5,530 nt of DNA from Candidatus Omnitrophota bacterium. Lineage in GTDB: Bacteria; Omnitrophota; Gorgyraeia; 2-01-FULL-45-10. The stretch spans positions 1 to 5,530 of the forward strand of contig JAQUQN010000078.1 of assembly GCA_028716065.1 (NCBI GenBank). Direction: 5' to 3'. Under the pieces are notes generated by a model. It searched no databases. It was given only the letters and a program-made list of their open reading frames with translations, and was not told where the DNA came from. Position numbers and translations under genes: made by a program. This document shows positions 1 through 5,403 of the stretch, one piece after another (the first letter of the stretch is position 1; each line of letters begins with the position of its first letter).

Positions 1-638
1 GCCTGACTTATCTGGTCGATGCCGGAGATAAGAAAATCGGATTTCTATCATGGGACATGGCTCTTCTGAAAGCGGCGAAAGGAGCGGACTTCTCGACGCT
101 GGCGGATGATGGAACGACCATTTCATTCAAATCAAATTCAGGCGAGGAATGGAATATTCCGGTGGATCGTCATGCCAGGTCATTCCTCATACATTTTCGC
201 TCGCACACCGCCGATTTCAGGAGAATATCATTCTATAAGGTCCTGGAAGGCGACTTTGACCCTTCGCTGGTCAGGGGCAAGATCGTGTTGGTCGGGCTTC
301 TCTCTTCGATCTTCGGCGACCTGCATAATACGCCGATAGGATGGTTGCCGGGCATAACCTTGAACGCCAATGTCGTGAGCGCCCTCTATTCTCATGACTT
401 CCTCAGAGAGATACCGGCGCCGGTAGAAATATTTATCATCATCCTTGGCATTCTCCTGGCAGTCGTAACGGTCCAATCGCAGAGCCTCAGAAGATCGCTC
501 ATACCGATAATAGCGTTAATTGCGCTCTTCCTTGGTTTAAGTTTCATCCTCCTATCGCGCGGCTACGTCTGGAACTACGCGATCTTTCCGCTGGCAGTCC
601 TCATCTGTCCTCTCTTAGCTAAGAAGATAATGACGTAA
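1..638 (+). CDS. CHASE2-domain membrane sensor, C-terminal part (5' end outside window)
   Basis: The frame is open from base 3 and gives 211 codons up to TAA at 636-638. The first visible ATG (57) is internal, because coding-quality sequence (LTYLVDAGDKKIGFLSWD) runs into it from upstream. The C-terminal half of a CHASE2 extracytoplasmic sensor domain is recognisable: counting from the ATG at 57, residues 70-120 carry a GKIVLVG strand followed by GDLHNTPIG and PGITLNANVVSALY, matching the family's GKIVLIG...D...TP.G...G...HAN pattern. Three hydrophobic segments follow (about 122-138, 148-166, 171-189), the usual CHASE2 membrane block. The protein ends four residues later (KKIMT is the C terminus). 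Family members normally continue into a cyclase, kinase or other cytoplasmic signalling domain; none is present here. The ligand is unknown. It could be a natural stand-alone sensor or a gene shortened at its 3' end by the palindromic element that begins about 17 bases downstream. Confidence 0.85.
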   Translation, partial: LTYLVDAGDKKIGFLSWDMALLKAAKGADFSTLADDGTTISFKSNSGEEWNIPVDRHARSFLIHFRSHTADFRRISFYKVLEGDFDPSLVRGKIVLVGLLSSIFGDLHNTPIGWLPGITLNANVVSALYSHDFLREIPAPVEIFIIILGILLAVVTVQSQSLRRSLIPIIALIALFLGLSFILLSRGYVWNYAIFPLAVLICPLLAKKIMT

Positions 639-655
639 ATATTTTCTGTTGAAAA

Positions 656-878
656 TTTTAGGGTCCTGCCACTTCCTCCACTTTTGTCCTCCGCGCATCC
701 CATGGGGTTCACAATAGATGAGTTATAGACTCTTGGTGTCTGTATGTCCGCCAGGATTACCTCCCAGACTAACCGCATTAATCTACGCGGGTTTTTGTCA
801 TGTAATCCTATAGCGGCGGACACCCCCATCCCATGGGCTGCTTGTCCGGGCAAAAGTCTCGGTCGTGTCACCCTAAAA
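656..878. repeat. Long imperfect palindrome 1 (about 223 bases)
   Basis: Nested complementary blocks are visible and in order: 656-663 (TTTTAGGG) with 871-878 (CCCTAAAA), 8 of 8; 680-686 (ACTTTTG) with 851-857, 7 of 7; 695-706 (GCATCCCATGGG) with 830-841, 11 of 12; 745-752 (TGTCCGCC) with 815-822, 8 of 8; 753-760 (AGGATTAC) with 802-809, 8 of 8; and 773-776 (CCGC) with 787-790 near the tip. Unpaired bulges separate the blocks, for example 810-814. An 11-base direct repeat CATCCCATGGG also occurs at 696 and 827. The arrangement fits a folded RNA or a hairpin-forming non-autonomous mobile element. It starts 17 bases after the stop codon of the CHASE2 gene, so it could also act in 3'-end formation of that transcript. 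No encoded protein is supported. Confidence 0.75.
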
Positions 879-945
879 CCTCGCATACACCCGACTTTAC
901 ACTTAGAGAGGTTCCGCGAAGCGAAATTTCCACCCATTCCATAAG

Positions 946-1148
946 TAAAATTTTTTGGCTCCTTGCTAAAGGCGGAACTTTTGTGGTAAGCCGGAGCGAC
1001 TGTATAAAAATGCGATACATTATGGCAGTCCAGGCTTTATCATCGCATTTTTATCCACAGCGAGTGAGGATGCCTAATCCGAACGAGCGGCAAGCGGAGG
1101 CGGCCACAAAAGTAAACGCCTCACTTGGGTAAAGCCGAAAAAATTTTA
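946..1148. repeat. Long imperfect palindrome 2 (about 203 bases)
   Basis: Paired blocks in order: 946-956 (TAAAATTTTTT) with 1138-1148, 11 of 11; 957-960 (GGCT) with 1133-1136, with G1137 bulged; 971-974 (GGCG) with 1117-1120; 977-986 (ACTTTTGTGG) with 1104-1113, 10 of 10; 1000-1003 (CTGT) with 1057-1060; and 1004-1016 (ATAAAAATGCGAT) with 1042-1054, 13 of 13, closing a 25-base tip. The middle is asymmetric: 13 bases on the left (987-999) face 43 on the right (1061-1103), where a small GGAT/ATCC hairpin sits at 1068-1080. Compensated pairing over such a length will not arise by chance. A MITE-like element or a structured RNA are the leading readings. A 6S-like shape is superficially possible but not supported by any signature I can name. 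Confidence 0.75.
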
Positions 1149-1159
1149 TGGACTTAGCG

Positions 1160-1198
1160 CCTCCCGTGTGGTTAAATATGAAATGATCAACACGGAGG
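1160..1198 (+). promoter_or_regulatory. Hairpin that masks the Shine-Dalgarno sequence of the lipoprotein gene
   Basis: CCTCC at 1160-1164 is complementary to GGAGG at 1194-1198, which is the ribosome binding site of the gene starting at 1205. The stem continues after a bulged C1165 with GTGT (1166-1169) against ACAC (1190-1193), then a G-A mismatch and a G1171-C1188 pair. The loop 1172-1187 is AT-rich. In the RNA the whole GGAGG core would be paired, so translation may be conditional (temperature, a ligand, a protein, or alternative pairing with upstream RNA). The pairing is visible; the regulatory role is inference. Confidence 0.5.
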
Positions 1199-1204
1199 TA
1201 ATGA

Positions 1205-1639
1205 ATGGCTAAGATCATGAATATTTTGATGTTATTGCTTCTCGTAGTATCGTTCTCTTCCTGCTCTAATGTGGATTTCTCCATGCCCGGTTCTTCGATA
1301 AGGATTGAAGATGCCAAGATAGCCAGCGACATCGACAAGAATTTCATGCCGGTAAAAGTCATGGACATGTTTACTTACGGAACTTCAAAGGTATCCTGCT
1401 GGTTCTCCTGGAAAGATTCGCCCAAAGACGTGGTCATAGTCGCGAAATGGCGTTATGTTACGGACGACATACCGATCCGTGAATACAGTTTTAAGATCCC
1501 GAGAAAAGACGGGACCGGAGGCGTCTCTTTAGCCATGCCGGAAGGGAAGGCCTTGCCGCCCGGACTTTACAGGGTGGAACTGGAGATAAATAAGAAGCTG
1601 GTAAAATCTCTAGGGTTCAGGGTATTGGATAATAAGTAG
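1205..1639 (+). CDS. Small putative lipoprotein, unknown function
   Basis: The product is 144 residues. ATG at 1205 is chosen because GGAGG (1194-1198) sits six bases upstream; the ATG at 1201 is in another frame and stops after three codons. The N terminus is a typical export signal: Lys3, a hydrophobic run (ILMLLLLVVSF), then SFSSC with Cys20. This resembles a lipobox with Phe at -3, so lipidation and membrane anchoring are likely but not certain. The mature part has alternating beta-strand-like stretches (VSCWFSWKDSPKDVVIVAKW, then REYSFKI) and ends with PPGLYRVELEINKKLVKSLGFRVL. That ending resembles the last strands of Ig-like or beta-sandwich domains that finish with 'GkYrVei..ng..v...FrV'. 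I do not recognise a named family. The gene stands alone, preceded by the palindromic region and followed by its own strong terminator, so it appears separate from the sulfur operon downstream. Confidence 0.8.
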   Translation: MAKIMNILMLLLLVVSFSSCSNVDFSMPGSSIRIEDAKIASDIDKNFMPVKVMDMFTYGTSKVSCWFSWKDSPKDVVIVAKWRYVTDDIPIREYSFKIPRKDGTGGVSLAMPEGKALPPGLYRVELEINKKLVKSLGFRVLDNK

Positions 1640-1659
1640 ATTAGAAACCAAAGAAATTA

Positions 1660-1697
1660 AAGTAGGGCACCCTTAAGGGTGCCCTACTTATTTTTTA
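1660..1697 (+). terminator. Strong Rho-independent terminator after the lipoprotein gene
   Basis: Bases 1661-1688 form a perfect 28-base palindrome: AGTAGGGCACCC (1661-1672), TTAA, GGGTGCCCTACT (1677-1688). In RNA this is a 12-bp GC-rich stem with a UUAA loop, extended by A1660-T1689, and followed directly by a T-rich run (TATTTTTTAT, about 1689-1698). It begins about 21 bases after the TAG of the lipoprotein gene and separates that unit from the promoter at 1718. Confidence 0.93.
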
Positions 1698-1717
1698 TAT
1701 ATTAAATCAAAAAATAC

Positions 1718-1745
1718 TTGACAAATTATTCGTTTCGTGTATAAT
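1718..1745 (+). promoter_or_regulatory. Consensus sigma-70-type promoter of the Rrf2-cysK operon
   Basis: A perfect -35 TTGACA (1718-1723) and a perfect -10 TATAAT (1740-1745) are separated by 16 bases. Transcription would start near 1751-1753 and leave a leader of about 62 bases before ATG 1814. Such a strong core promoter in front of an Rrf2 gene suits negative autoregulation. ATACTTGAC (1714-1722), which overlaps the -35, matches the left half of the E. coli IscR type-1 site, but the matching right half is not evident. The imperfect palindrome GGTT-T-AACC (1772-1780) downstream of the start is another operator candidate. Confidence 0.85.
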
Positions 1746-1785
1746 CCATACTAAGTTAATCATATTTATCGGGTTTAACCAAAAA

Positions 1786-1802
1786 TACACCGCGTAGGTG
1801 TA
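1786..1802 (+). promoter_or_regulatory. Inverted repeat in the rrf2 leader, next to the ribosome binding site
   Basis: TACACC (1786-1791) and GGTGTA (1797-1802) are exact inverted copies around GCGTA. The repeat lies in the predicted leader, immediately before the weak purine stretch AAAGGGG (1803-1809) that must serve as ribosome binding site for ATG 1814. It could be a small RNA hairpin affecting translation or a dimeric protein site; the sequence does not decide between them. Confidence 0.4.
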
Positions 1803-1813
1803 AAAGGGGTAGG

Positions 1814-2278
1814 ATGAAGGTAACCTATAAAGGAGACTATGCGCTTAAAGCGATATTGGCCCTGTCCTTAATATATAAGGAAGGCGAGGATAGCGTTTTG
1901 TCTATTCAGCAGATAGCCAATAACGGGGACATGCCCACAAAATTTTTAGAGCAGATACTTCTTATTCTCAGGCGCGGCGGATTTGTTAAAAGTAAAAGAG
2001 GCCTTAAGGGAGGATTCTTTCTGGCGCGGTCCCCGGATGAAATAACCGTGGGGGAAGTGATAAGATTCATAGAAGGCCCGATAGAGCCGATATCGTGTAT
2101 CGAGCGCGAGAACTATAATGGCTGTAAAGACATGGCAAACTGCATATTCAGGAGTGTCTGGAAAGAGGTGGCCAAGGCCATATCCATGGTCGTGGACACG
2201 TTGACTTTCGAAGAACTTGTAGTGCGATATAAGGAAAAGCGCCTCAATTTAAAAAGCATTTACGATTATGCAATATAG
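1814..2278 (+). CDS. Rrf2/IscR-type transcriptional regulator with Fe-S cysteine triad
   Basis: The product is 154 residues, the normal length for the family. The N-terminal winged helix-turn-helix is clear: MKVTYKGDYALKAILAL, then IQQIANNGDMPTKFLEQIL as the recognition region (about 31-50), and the wing RRGGFVKSKRGLKGGFFLARSP (about 53-74). ITVGEVIRFIEGP (77-89) leads into the dimerisation helix. Three cysteines lie where IscR and NsrR bind their cluster: Cys95, Cys104 and Cys110 (C-x8-C-x5-C; E. coli IscR has C-x5-C-x5-C). This suggests a [2Fe-2S] or [4Fe-4S] sensor rather than a CymR-like apo-regulator, though CymR's link with CysK makes the neighbour notable. It is the first gene of the operon behind a consensus promoter, with cysK 28 bases downstream. 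The ribosome binding site (AAGGGG, 1804-1809) is modest and close. It likely autoregulates and controls sulfur assimilation; that role is inferred from position. Confidence 0.93.
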   Translation: MKVTYKGDYALKAILALSLIYKEGEDSVLSIQQIANNGDMPTKFLEQILLILRRGGFVKSKRGLKGGFFLARSPDEITVGEVIRFIEGPIEPISCIERENYNGCKDMANCIFRSVWKEVAKAISMVVDTLTFEELVVRYKEKRLNLKSIYDYAI

Positions 2279-2306
2279 GCACCGTAATCTTTAGGAGATA
2301 TAACGC

Positions 2307-3242
2307 ATGGACGGAAAATATTCATCAGGGGTGGCAAAGAATGTTGCGGAACTTATAGGCAATACTCCGATGATAAGGCTTAATCGCATGATCGAGCCGT
2401 ATTACGCCGAGATACTGGCAAAGATCGAGAGATCTAATCCAGGCGGGAGCGTCAAAGACAGAATATGCCTGGCGATGATAGAGGACGCGGAAAAAAGAGG
2501 CAAGCTGAAGAAAGGCTCGGCCATAATCGAACCCACGAGCGGAAATACAGGCATAGGGCTTGCTATGATAGCGGCGGCAAAAGGCTATAGATGTATTCTT
2601 ACGATGCCGGAGACGATGAGCGTGGAGAGGACGCATATACTTAAAGCGTACGGAGCCGAGATCGTTCTTACTCCGGGGGCAGAGGGAATGAGTGGCGCAA
2701 TAAAAAGAGCGGAGGGACTGGCCAAAGAGGTCCCCGCCAGTTTCATGCCCCAGCAGTTCAAAAACCCGGCAAATCCTGAGATACACCGCAAGACCACGGC
2801 CGTTGAAATACTGGAAGCGACCGGCGGCCGGCTGGACGCCTTCGTTGCCGGGATAGGAACGGGCGGCACCATAACCGGAGTGGGAGAGGTTCTCAAAAAG
2901 CATGATCCCGGGATCATCATAGTAGGTATCGAGCCCAAAAAGAGCCCCGTTCTTTCAGGAGGAAAACCAGGGCCCCATAGGATACAGGGTATAGGCGCCG
3001 GATTCGTGCCGGATGTCCTGAACCGTAAAATACTGGACCGGGTGATAGAGGTCGACGATGATGATGCTTTCAAGATATCATCCAGGCTGGCAAAAGAGGA
3101 GGGTATATTTGCCGGTATATCGAGCGGAGCAGCCGTATGGGCCTCGCTTGAAGTGGCGAAAGAATTGGGCGAAGGGAAGACGGTAGTTACGATACTACCG
3201 GATAGCGGTGAAAGGTATCTTTCCATGGCTATGCGTGAATGA
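2307..3242 (+). CDS. cysK: Cysteine synthase (O-acetylserine sulfhydrylase)
   Basis: This cytoplasmic PLP enzyme makes cysteine from O-acetylserine and sulfide. The 311 residues match the family length. All landmarks are present: NTPMIRLNR (19-27); NPGGSVKDR (44-52), with Lys50 as the PLP Schiff-base lysine; PTSGNTG (76-82), the substrate carboxylate loop; GIGTGGT (182-188), the phosphate-binding loop; HRIQGIGAGF (224-233); GISSGA (270-275), whose serine contacts the PLP ring nitrogen; and PDSGERYLS (298-306) near the C terminus. AGGAG (2293-2297) lies nine bases before ATG 2307. It sits 28 bases after the Rrf2 gene and 37 before the DUF39 gene, so it is co-transcribed. The sequence does not strictly exclude use of another activated serine such as O-phosphoserine or a CysM-like role, but the motif set favours CysK. 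There is no C-terminal regulatory extension, so it is not a cystathionine beta-synthase. Confidence 0.95.
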   Translation: MDGKYSSGVAKNVAELIGNTPMIRLNRMIEPYYAEILAKIERSNPGGSVKDRICLAMIEDAEKRGKLKKGSAIIEPTSGNTGIGLAMIAAAKGYRCILTMPETMSVERTHILKAYGAEIVLTPGAEGMSGAIKRAEGLAKEVPASFMPQQFKNPANPEIHRKTTAVEILEATGGRLDAFVAGIGTGGTITGVGEVLKKHDPGIIIVGIEPKKSPVLSGGKPGPHRIQGIGAGFVPDVLNRKILDRVIEVDDDDAFKISSRLAKEEGIFAGISSGAAVWASLEVAKELGEGKTVVTILPDSGERYLSMAMRE

Positions 3243-3279
3243 AAAAAAGTGATATAATCATAAGGAGGATTCAGGAAAG

Positions 3280-4494
3280 ATGGCAAAGACGATAAGAGAG
3301 ATAAATGAGAAGATAAAGACCGGCGAGGCGGTAGTGGTGACCGCCGAAGAGATCATAGATATCGTAGAGAAGAAAGGTCTCAAGGAAGCGGCAAGAGAAG
3401 TAGATGTCGTGACGACCGGCACCTTCGGCCCGATGTGCTCGAGCGGCGCCTACCTGAACGTTGGTCACTCCAAACCCAAGATCAAGATAGGCGGCGGCAA
3501 ATGCACACTGAACGGAGTTCCTGTATATACTGGGTTTGCCGCGGTCGATATCTATATCGGCGCCACGGCGCTGTCCGGCGACGATCCCAGGAACAAGGTC
3601 TATCCGGGTGAATTCAAGTACGGCGGCGCGCATGTTATAGAAGAGCTTGTAGACGGTAAAGACGTCATTCTGGAAGCGCAGGCCTATGGGACGGACTGCT
3701 ATCCGCGTAAGCATATAAAGACGTACATCAATATAAAAGATCTGAACGAAGCCGTCCTTCTGAACCCCAGGAATAGTTACCAGAATTATAACGTCGCGGT
3801 GAGTTTATCCGAAAAGAAGACCATATATACTTACATGGGTGTTCTGAAACCGGCCATAGGCAACGCCAACTATTGTTCGGCAGGCCAGCTTTCACCCCTA
3901 TTGAACGACCCCCATTACAGGACCATAGGGATCGGCACCAGGATATTCCTCGGAGGCGGTATCGGATACGTATATTGGCAGGGCACACAGCATAATCCGC
4001 TCGTCCCAAGAAAGTCCAATGGCGTGCCGCAGGCCCCGGCCGGAACACTGGCCGTTACAGGGGATTTAAAACAGATGAAGCCGAACTGGCTCGTCGGTAC
4101 CTCTTTTCAGGGTTATGGCGTTACGCTGACGGTTGGATTGGGCGTGCCGATACCCATCCTCGACGAAGAAACGCTCAAATATGCGTCCGTGAAGGATGGG
4201 GATATATGGGCGCAAATAGTGGATTATAGCGAGGACTACCCGACGGGCAAGGCTGGCTCTCTCGGAGAGGTAAATTACAGCCAATTAAGGAGCGGTAAAA
4301 TAACCGTCAAAGGCAAAGAAGTTCCGACGGCCTCCCTTTCCAGTTATTCCAAGGCGGTGGAGATAGCGGAAGAGCTGAAGAAATGGATAAAAGATAGAAA
4401 ATTCTTTTTGACGGAATATGTCCAGTCGCTACCGGGCGCGGATTCCGGCGTAGGTTTTAAACCGCTTAAGGAACGGCCGGTGAAAGAGGAATAA
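3280..4494 (+). CDS. Homocysteine biosynthesis protein, DUF39/HcyBio family
   Basis: The 404-residue product has the DUF39 (COG1900) signature throughout: TTGTFGPMCSSGAYLN (45-60), GGGKCTLNGVPVYTGFAAVDIYIGATAL (71-98), GGAHVIEELV (115-124), AQAYGTDCYPRKH (133-145), LLNPRNSYQNYNVA (160-173), GNANYCSAGQLSPLLNDP (194-211), GIGTRIFLGGGIGYVYWQGTQHNP (217-240) and GDLKQMKPNWLVGTSFQGYG (261-280). In Methanosarcina acetivorans this family acts with a NIL-domain ferredoxin to form homocysteine from aspartate semialdehyde using sulfide, via cysteine persulfides. Cys53 and Cys140 are the likely equivalents of its conserved cysteines, while Cys75 and Cys199 are further candidates. The archaeal relative carries CBS domains; none is seen here, and the protein ends with a short charged tail. 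AAGGAGG (3262-3268) precedes ATG 3280 by 11 bases. It lies between cysK and a permease gene that starts directly at its stop codon. No NIL ferredoxin gene is visible in the window. Confidence 0.93.
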   Translation: MAKTIREINEKIKTGEAVVVTAEEIIDIVEKKGLKEAAREVDVVTTGTFGPMCSSGAYLNVGHSKPKIKIGGGKCTLNGVPVYTGFAAVDIYIGATALSGDDPRNKVYPGEFKYGGAHVIEELVDGKDVILEAQAYGTDCYPRKHIKTYINIKDLNEAVLLNPRNSYQNYNVAVSLSEKKTIYTYMGVLKPAIGNANYCSAGQLSPLLNDPHYRTIGIGTRIFLGGGIGYVYWQGTQHNPLVPRKSNGVPQAPAGTLAVTGDLKQMKPNWLVGTSFQGYGVTLTVGLGVPIPILDEETLKYASVKDGDIWAQIVDYSEDYPTGKAGSLGEVNYSQLRSGKITVKGKEVPTASLSSYSKAVEIAEELKKWIKDRKFFLTEYVQSLPGADSGVGFKPLKERPVKEE

Positions 4495-5397
4495 GTGCAA
4501 GGTTTTATACACGTATTCATCCATTATTGCTTCGAGATAATTCCCGCTCTGGCAATAGGATTTTTCATAAGCGGGCTCGTGCATGAATTCGTGCCGCAGA
4601 ACGCCGTAAGTAAATATTTGGGCAGCCCCGGCATCAAGCCCATCTTTTACGCGACACTGATCGGTACGATGCTGCCCGTATGCTGCTGGGGGAGCCTTCC
4701 GATAGCGGTGAGTTTTTATAAAAAGGGTGCGAAGCTTGGACCCATATTGGCATTCCTGGTAGCGACACCGGCGACTTCGATAAGCGCGCTTCTCGTCGCA
4801 TATAACGTGCTGGGGCTCGGATTTACCGTATATATATTCTTTGCGGTGATAATAATGGGCATGGCCATGGGATTGATAGGCAATACCATAAAGTTCAATT
4901 CTCAGGATACAGTTGAAGATAAAGAATGTCCGCATTGTAAAGTGGAACCACCTCACGTGAACGGCAATAAAGAGAGAACAACGGCCGAAAGAGCAAAATC
5001 TGTTTTAAGATATGCTTATATACAACTACCTAAAGAGATAGGCATGGAGCTGGTGGCCGGCATATTGCTGGCTGCGCTGGTAGCCACGTTTGTACCGATA
5101 GGCCGGCTCATAAATCTTTACTTAAAGGGGTGGTTCGGTTATGTATTCGCAGTGGCCTTCGGTATCCTGATGTATCTTTGCGCTACCGCCAGCACCCCTT
5201 TTATAGACAGCCTCATGAAGCAAGGCATGAATCAAGGGGCCGGCATGACGCTTCTATTGATAGGCCCTGTCACGAGTTACGGTACCATACTGGTATTGAG
5301 AAAAAAGTTCGGAGTGAAAGTACTCTTTATATTTTTGGCTTCACTAATGATATTGACGGTCCTTGCCGGACTGGGTTTTCAGATGATAAAAGGGTGA
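4495..5397 (+). CDS. ArsP/DUF318-family permease (COG0701)
   Basis: This 300-residue inner-membrane protein has about eight helices (roughly 12-32, 47-70, 84-104, 107-130, 183-203, 213-233, 249-267, 275-296). Family marks are GTMLPVCCWGSLPIAVSFYKKGA (57-79), with the Cys63-Cys64 pair in the conserved helix, PILAFLVATPATS (83-95), and the second-half counterpart ATASTPFIDSLMKQGMNQGAG...LLIGPVTSYGT (230-264). The central cytoplasmic loop carries CPHC (145-148) and His154, a probable metal- or thiol-binding site. The start is GTG 4495, directly after the TAA of the DUF39 gene (TAAGTG), with AGAGGA at 4485-4490 inside that gene's end, so translation is probably coupled. ArsP members export trivalent organoarsenicals, but many COG0701 proteins have no known substrate. 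Its place in a sulfide-assimilation operon suggests a sulfur compound or thiol-reactive ion; this is inference. Confidence 0.9.
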   Translation: MQGFIHVFIHYCFEIIPALAIGFFISGLVHEFVPQNAVSKYLGSPGIKPIFYATLIGTMLPVCCWGSLPIAVSFYKKGAKLGPILAFLVATPATSISALLVAYNVLGLGFTVYIFFAVIIMGMAMGLIGNTIKFNSQDTVEDKECPHCKVEPPHVNGNKERTTAERAKSVLRYAYIQLPKEIGMELVAGILLAALVATFVPIGRLINLYLKGWFGYVFAVAFGILMYLCATASTPFIDSLMKQGMNQGAGMTLLLIGPVTSYGTILVLRKKFGVKVLFIFLASLMILTVLAGLGFQMIKG

Positions 5398-5403
5398 GGA
5401 GAG

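Larger units (their letters stand above)
639..1204. other. 566-base intergenic region rich in inverted repeats
   Basis: No convincing gene lies here. The small open frames on both strands overlap the palindromes, lack good ribosome binding sites and do not resemble proteins. The content is two long imperfect hairpins (656-878 and 946-1148), a linker of about 67 bases (879-945) with a small CGC-GAA-GCG hairpin near 915-923, and a hairpin at 1160-1198 covering the next gene's Shine-Dalgarno sequence. I found no tRNA, no recognisable structural RNA signature and no clear promoter. Transcription of the downstream lipoprotein gene either reads through from the left or uses a promoter I cannot recognise. 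Confidence 0.7.

Noticed and set aside
575..937. 120-codon open frame on the minus strand over palindrome 1
   Set aside because: It overlaps the end of the CHASE2 gene, covers an extensive inverted repeat, and its translation is Arg/Gly/Pro-rich with no family resemblance; more likely a chance frame.
833..1132. 99-codon open frame on the + strand across both palindromes
   Set aside because: It has no convincing ribosome binding site, crosses the palindromic arms, and the translation looks random.
946..1148. 6S RNA
   Set aside because: Long stem with an asymmetric central opening looks superficially similar, but the outer stem is AT-only, there is no promoter-mimicking bubble I can identify, and no context supports it.
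1120..1180. Promoter directly upstream of the lipoprotein gene
   Set aside because: TTGGGT (1125) and AT-rich hexamers exist, but the spacing is wrong (13 bases) and matches are poor.
656..1198. Integron attC sites
   Set aside because: Large imperfect palindromes and a GTTAAAT at 1171 prompted the idea, but no paired RYYYAAC/GTTRRRY core sites frame the hairpins and there is no cassette structure or integrase.
1201..1203. ATG at 1201 as start of the lipoprotein
   Set aside because: It is out of frame with the 144-residue product and reaches a stop after three codons; ATG 1205 has the right spacing from GGAGG.
3253..3258. TATAAT before the DUF39 gene as an internal promoter
   Set aside because: No acceptable -35 hexamer at 16-18 bases upstream (TATGCG region), and the gap is only 37 bases within an operon.
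2585..3286. 233-codon open frame on the minus strand
   Set aside because: It is the antisense shadow of cysK, whose motifs are complete on the + strand.
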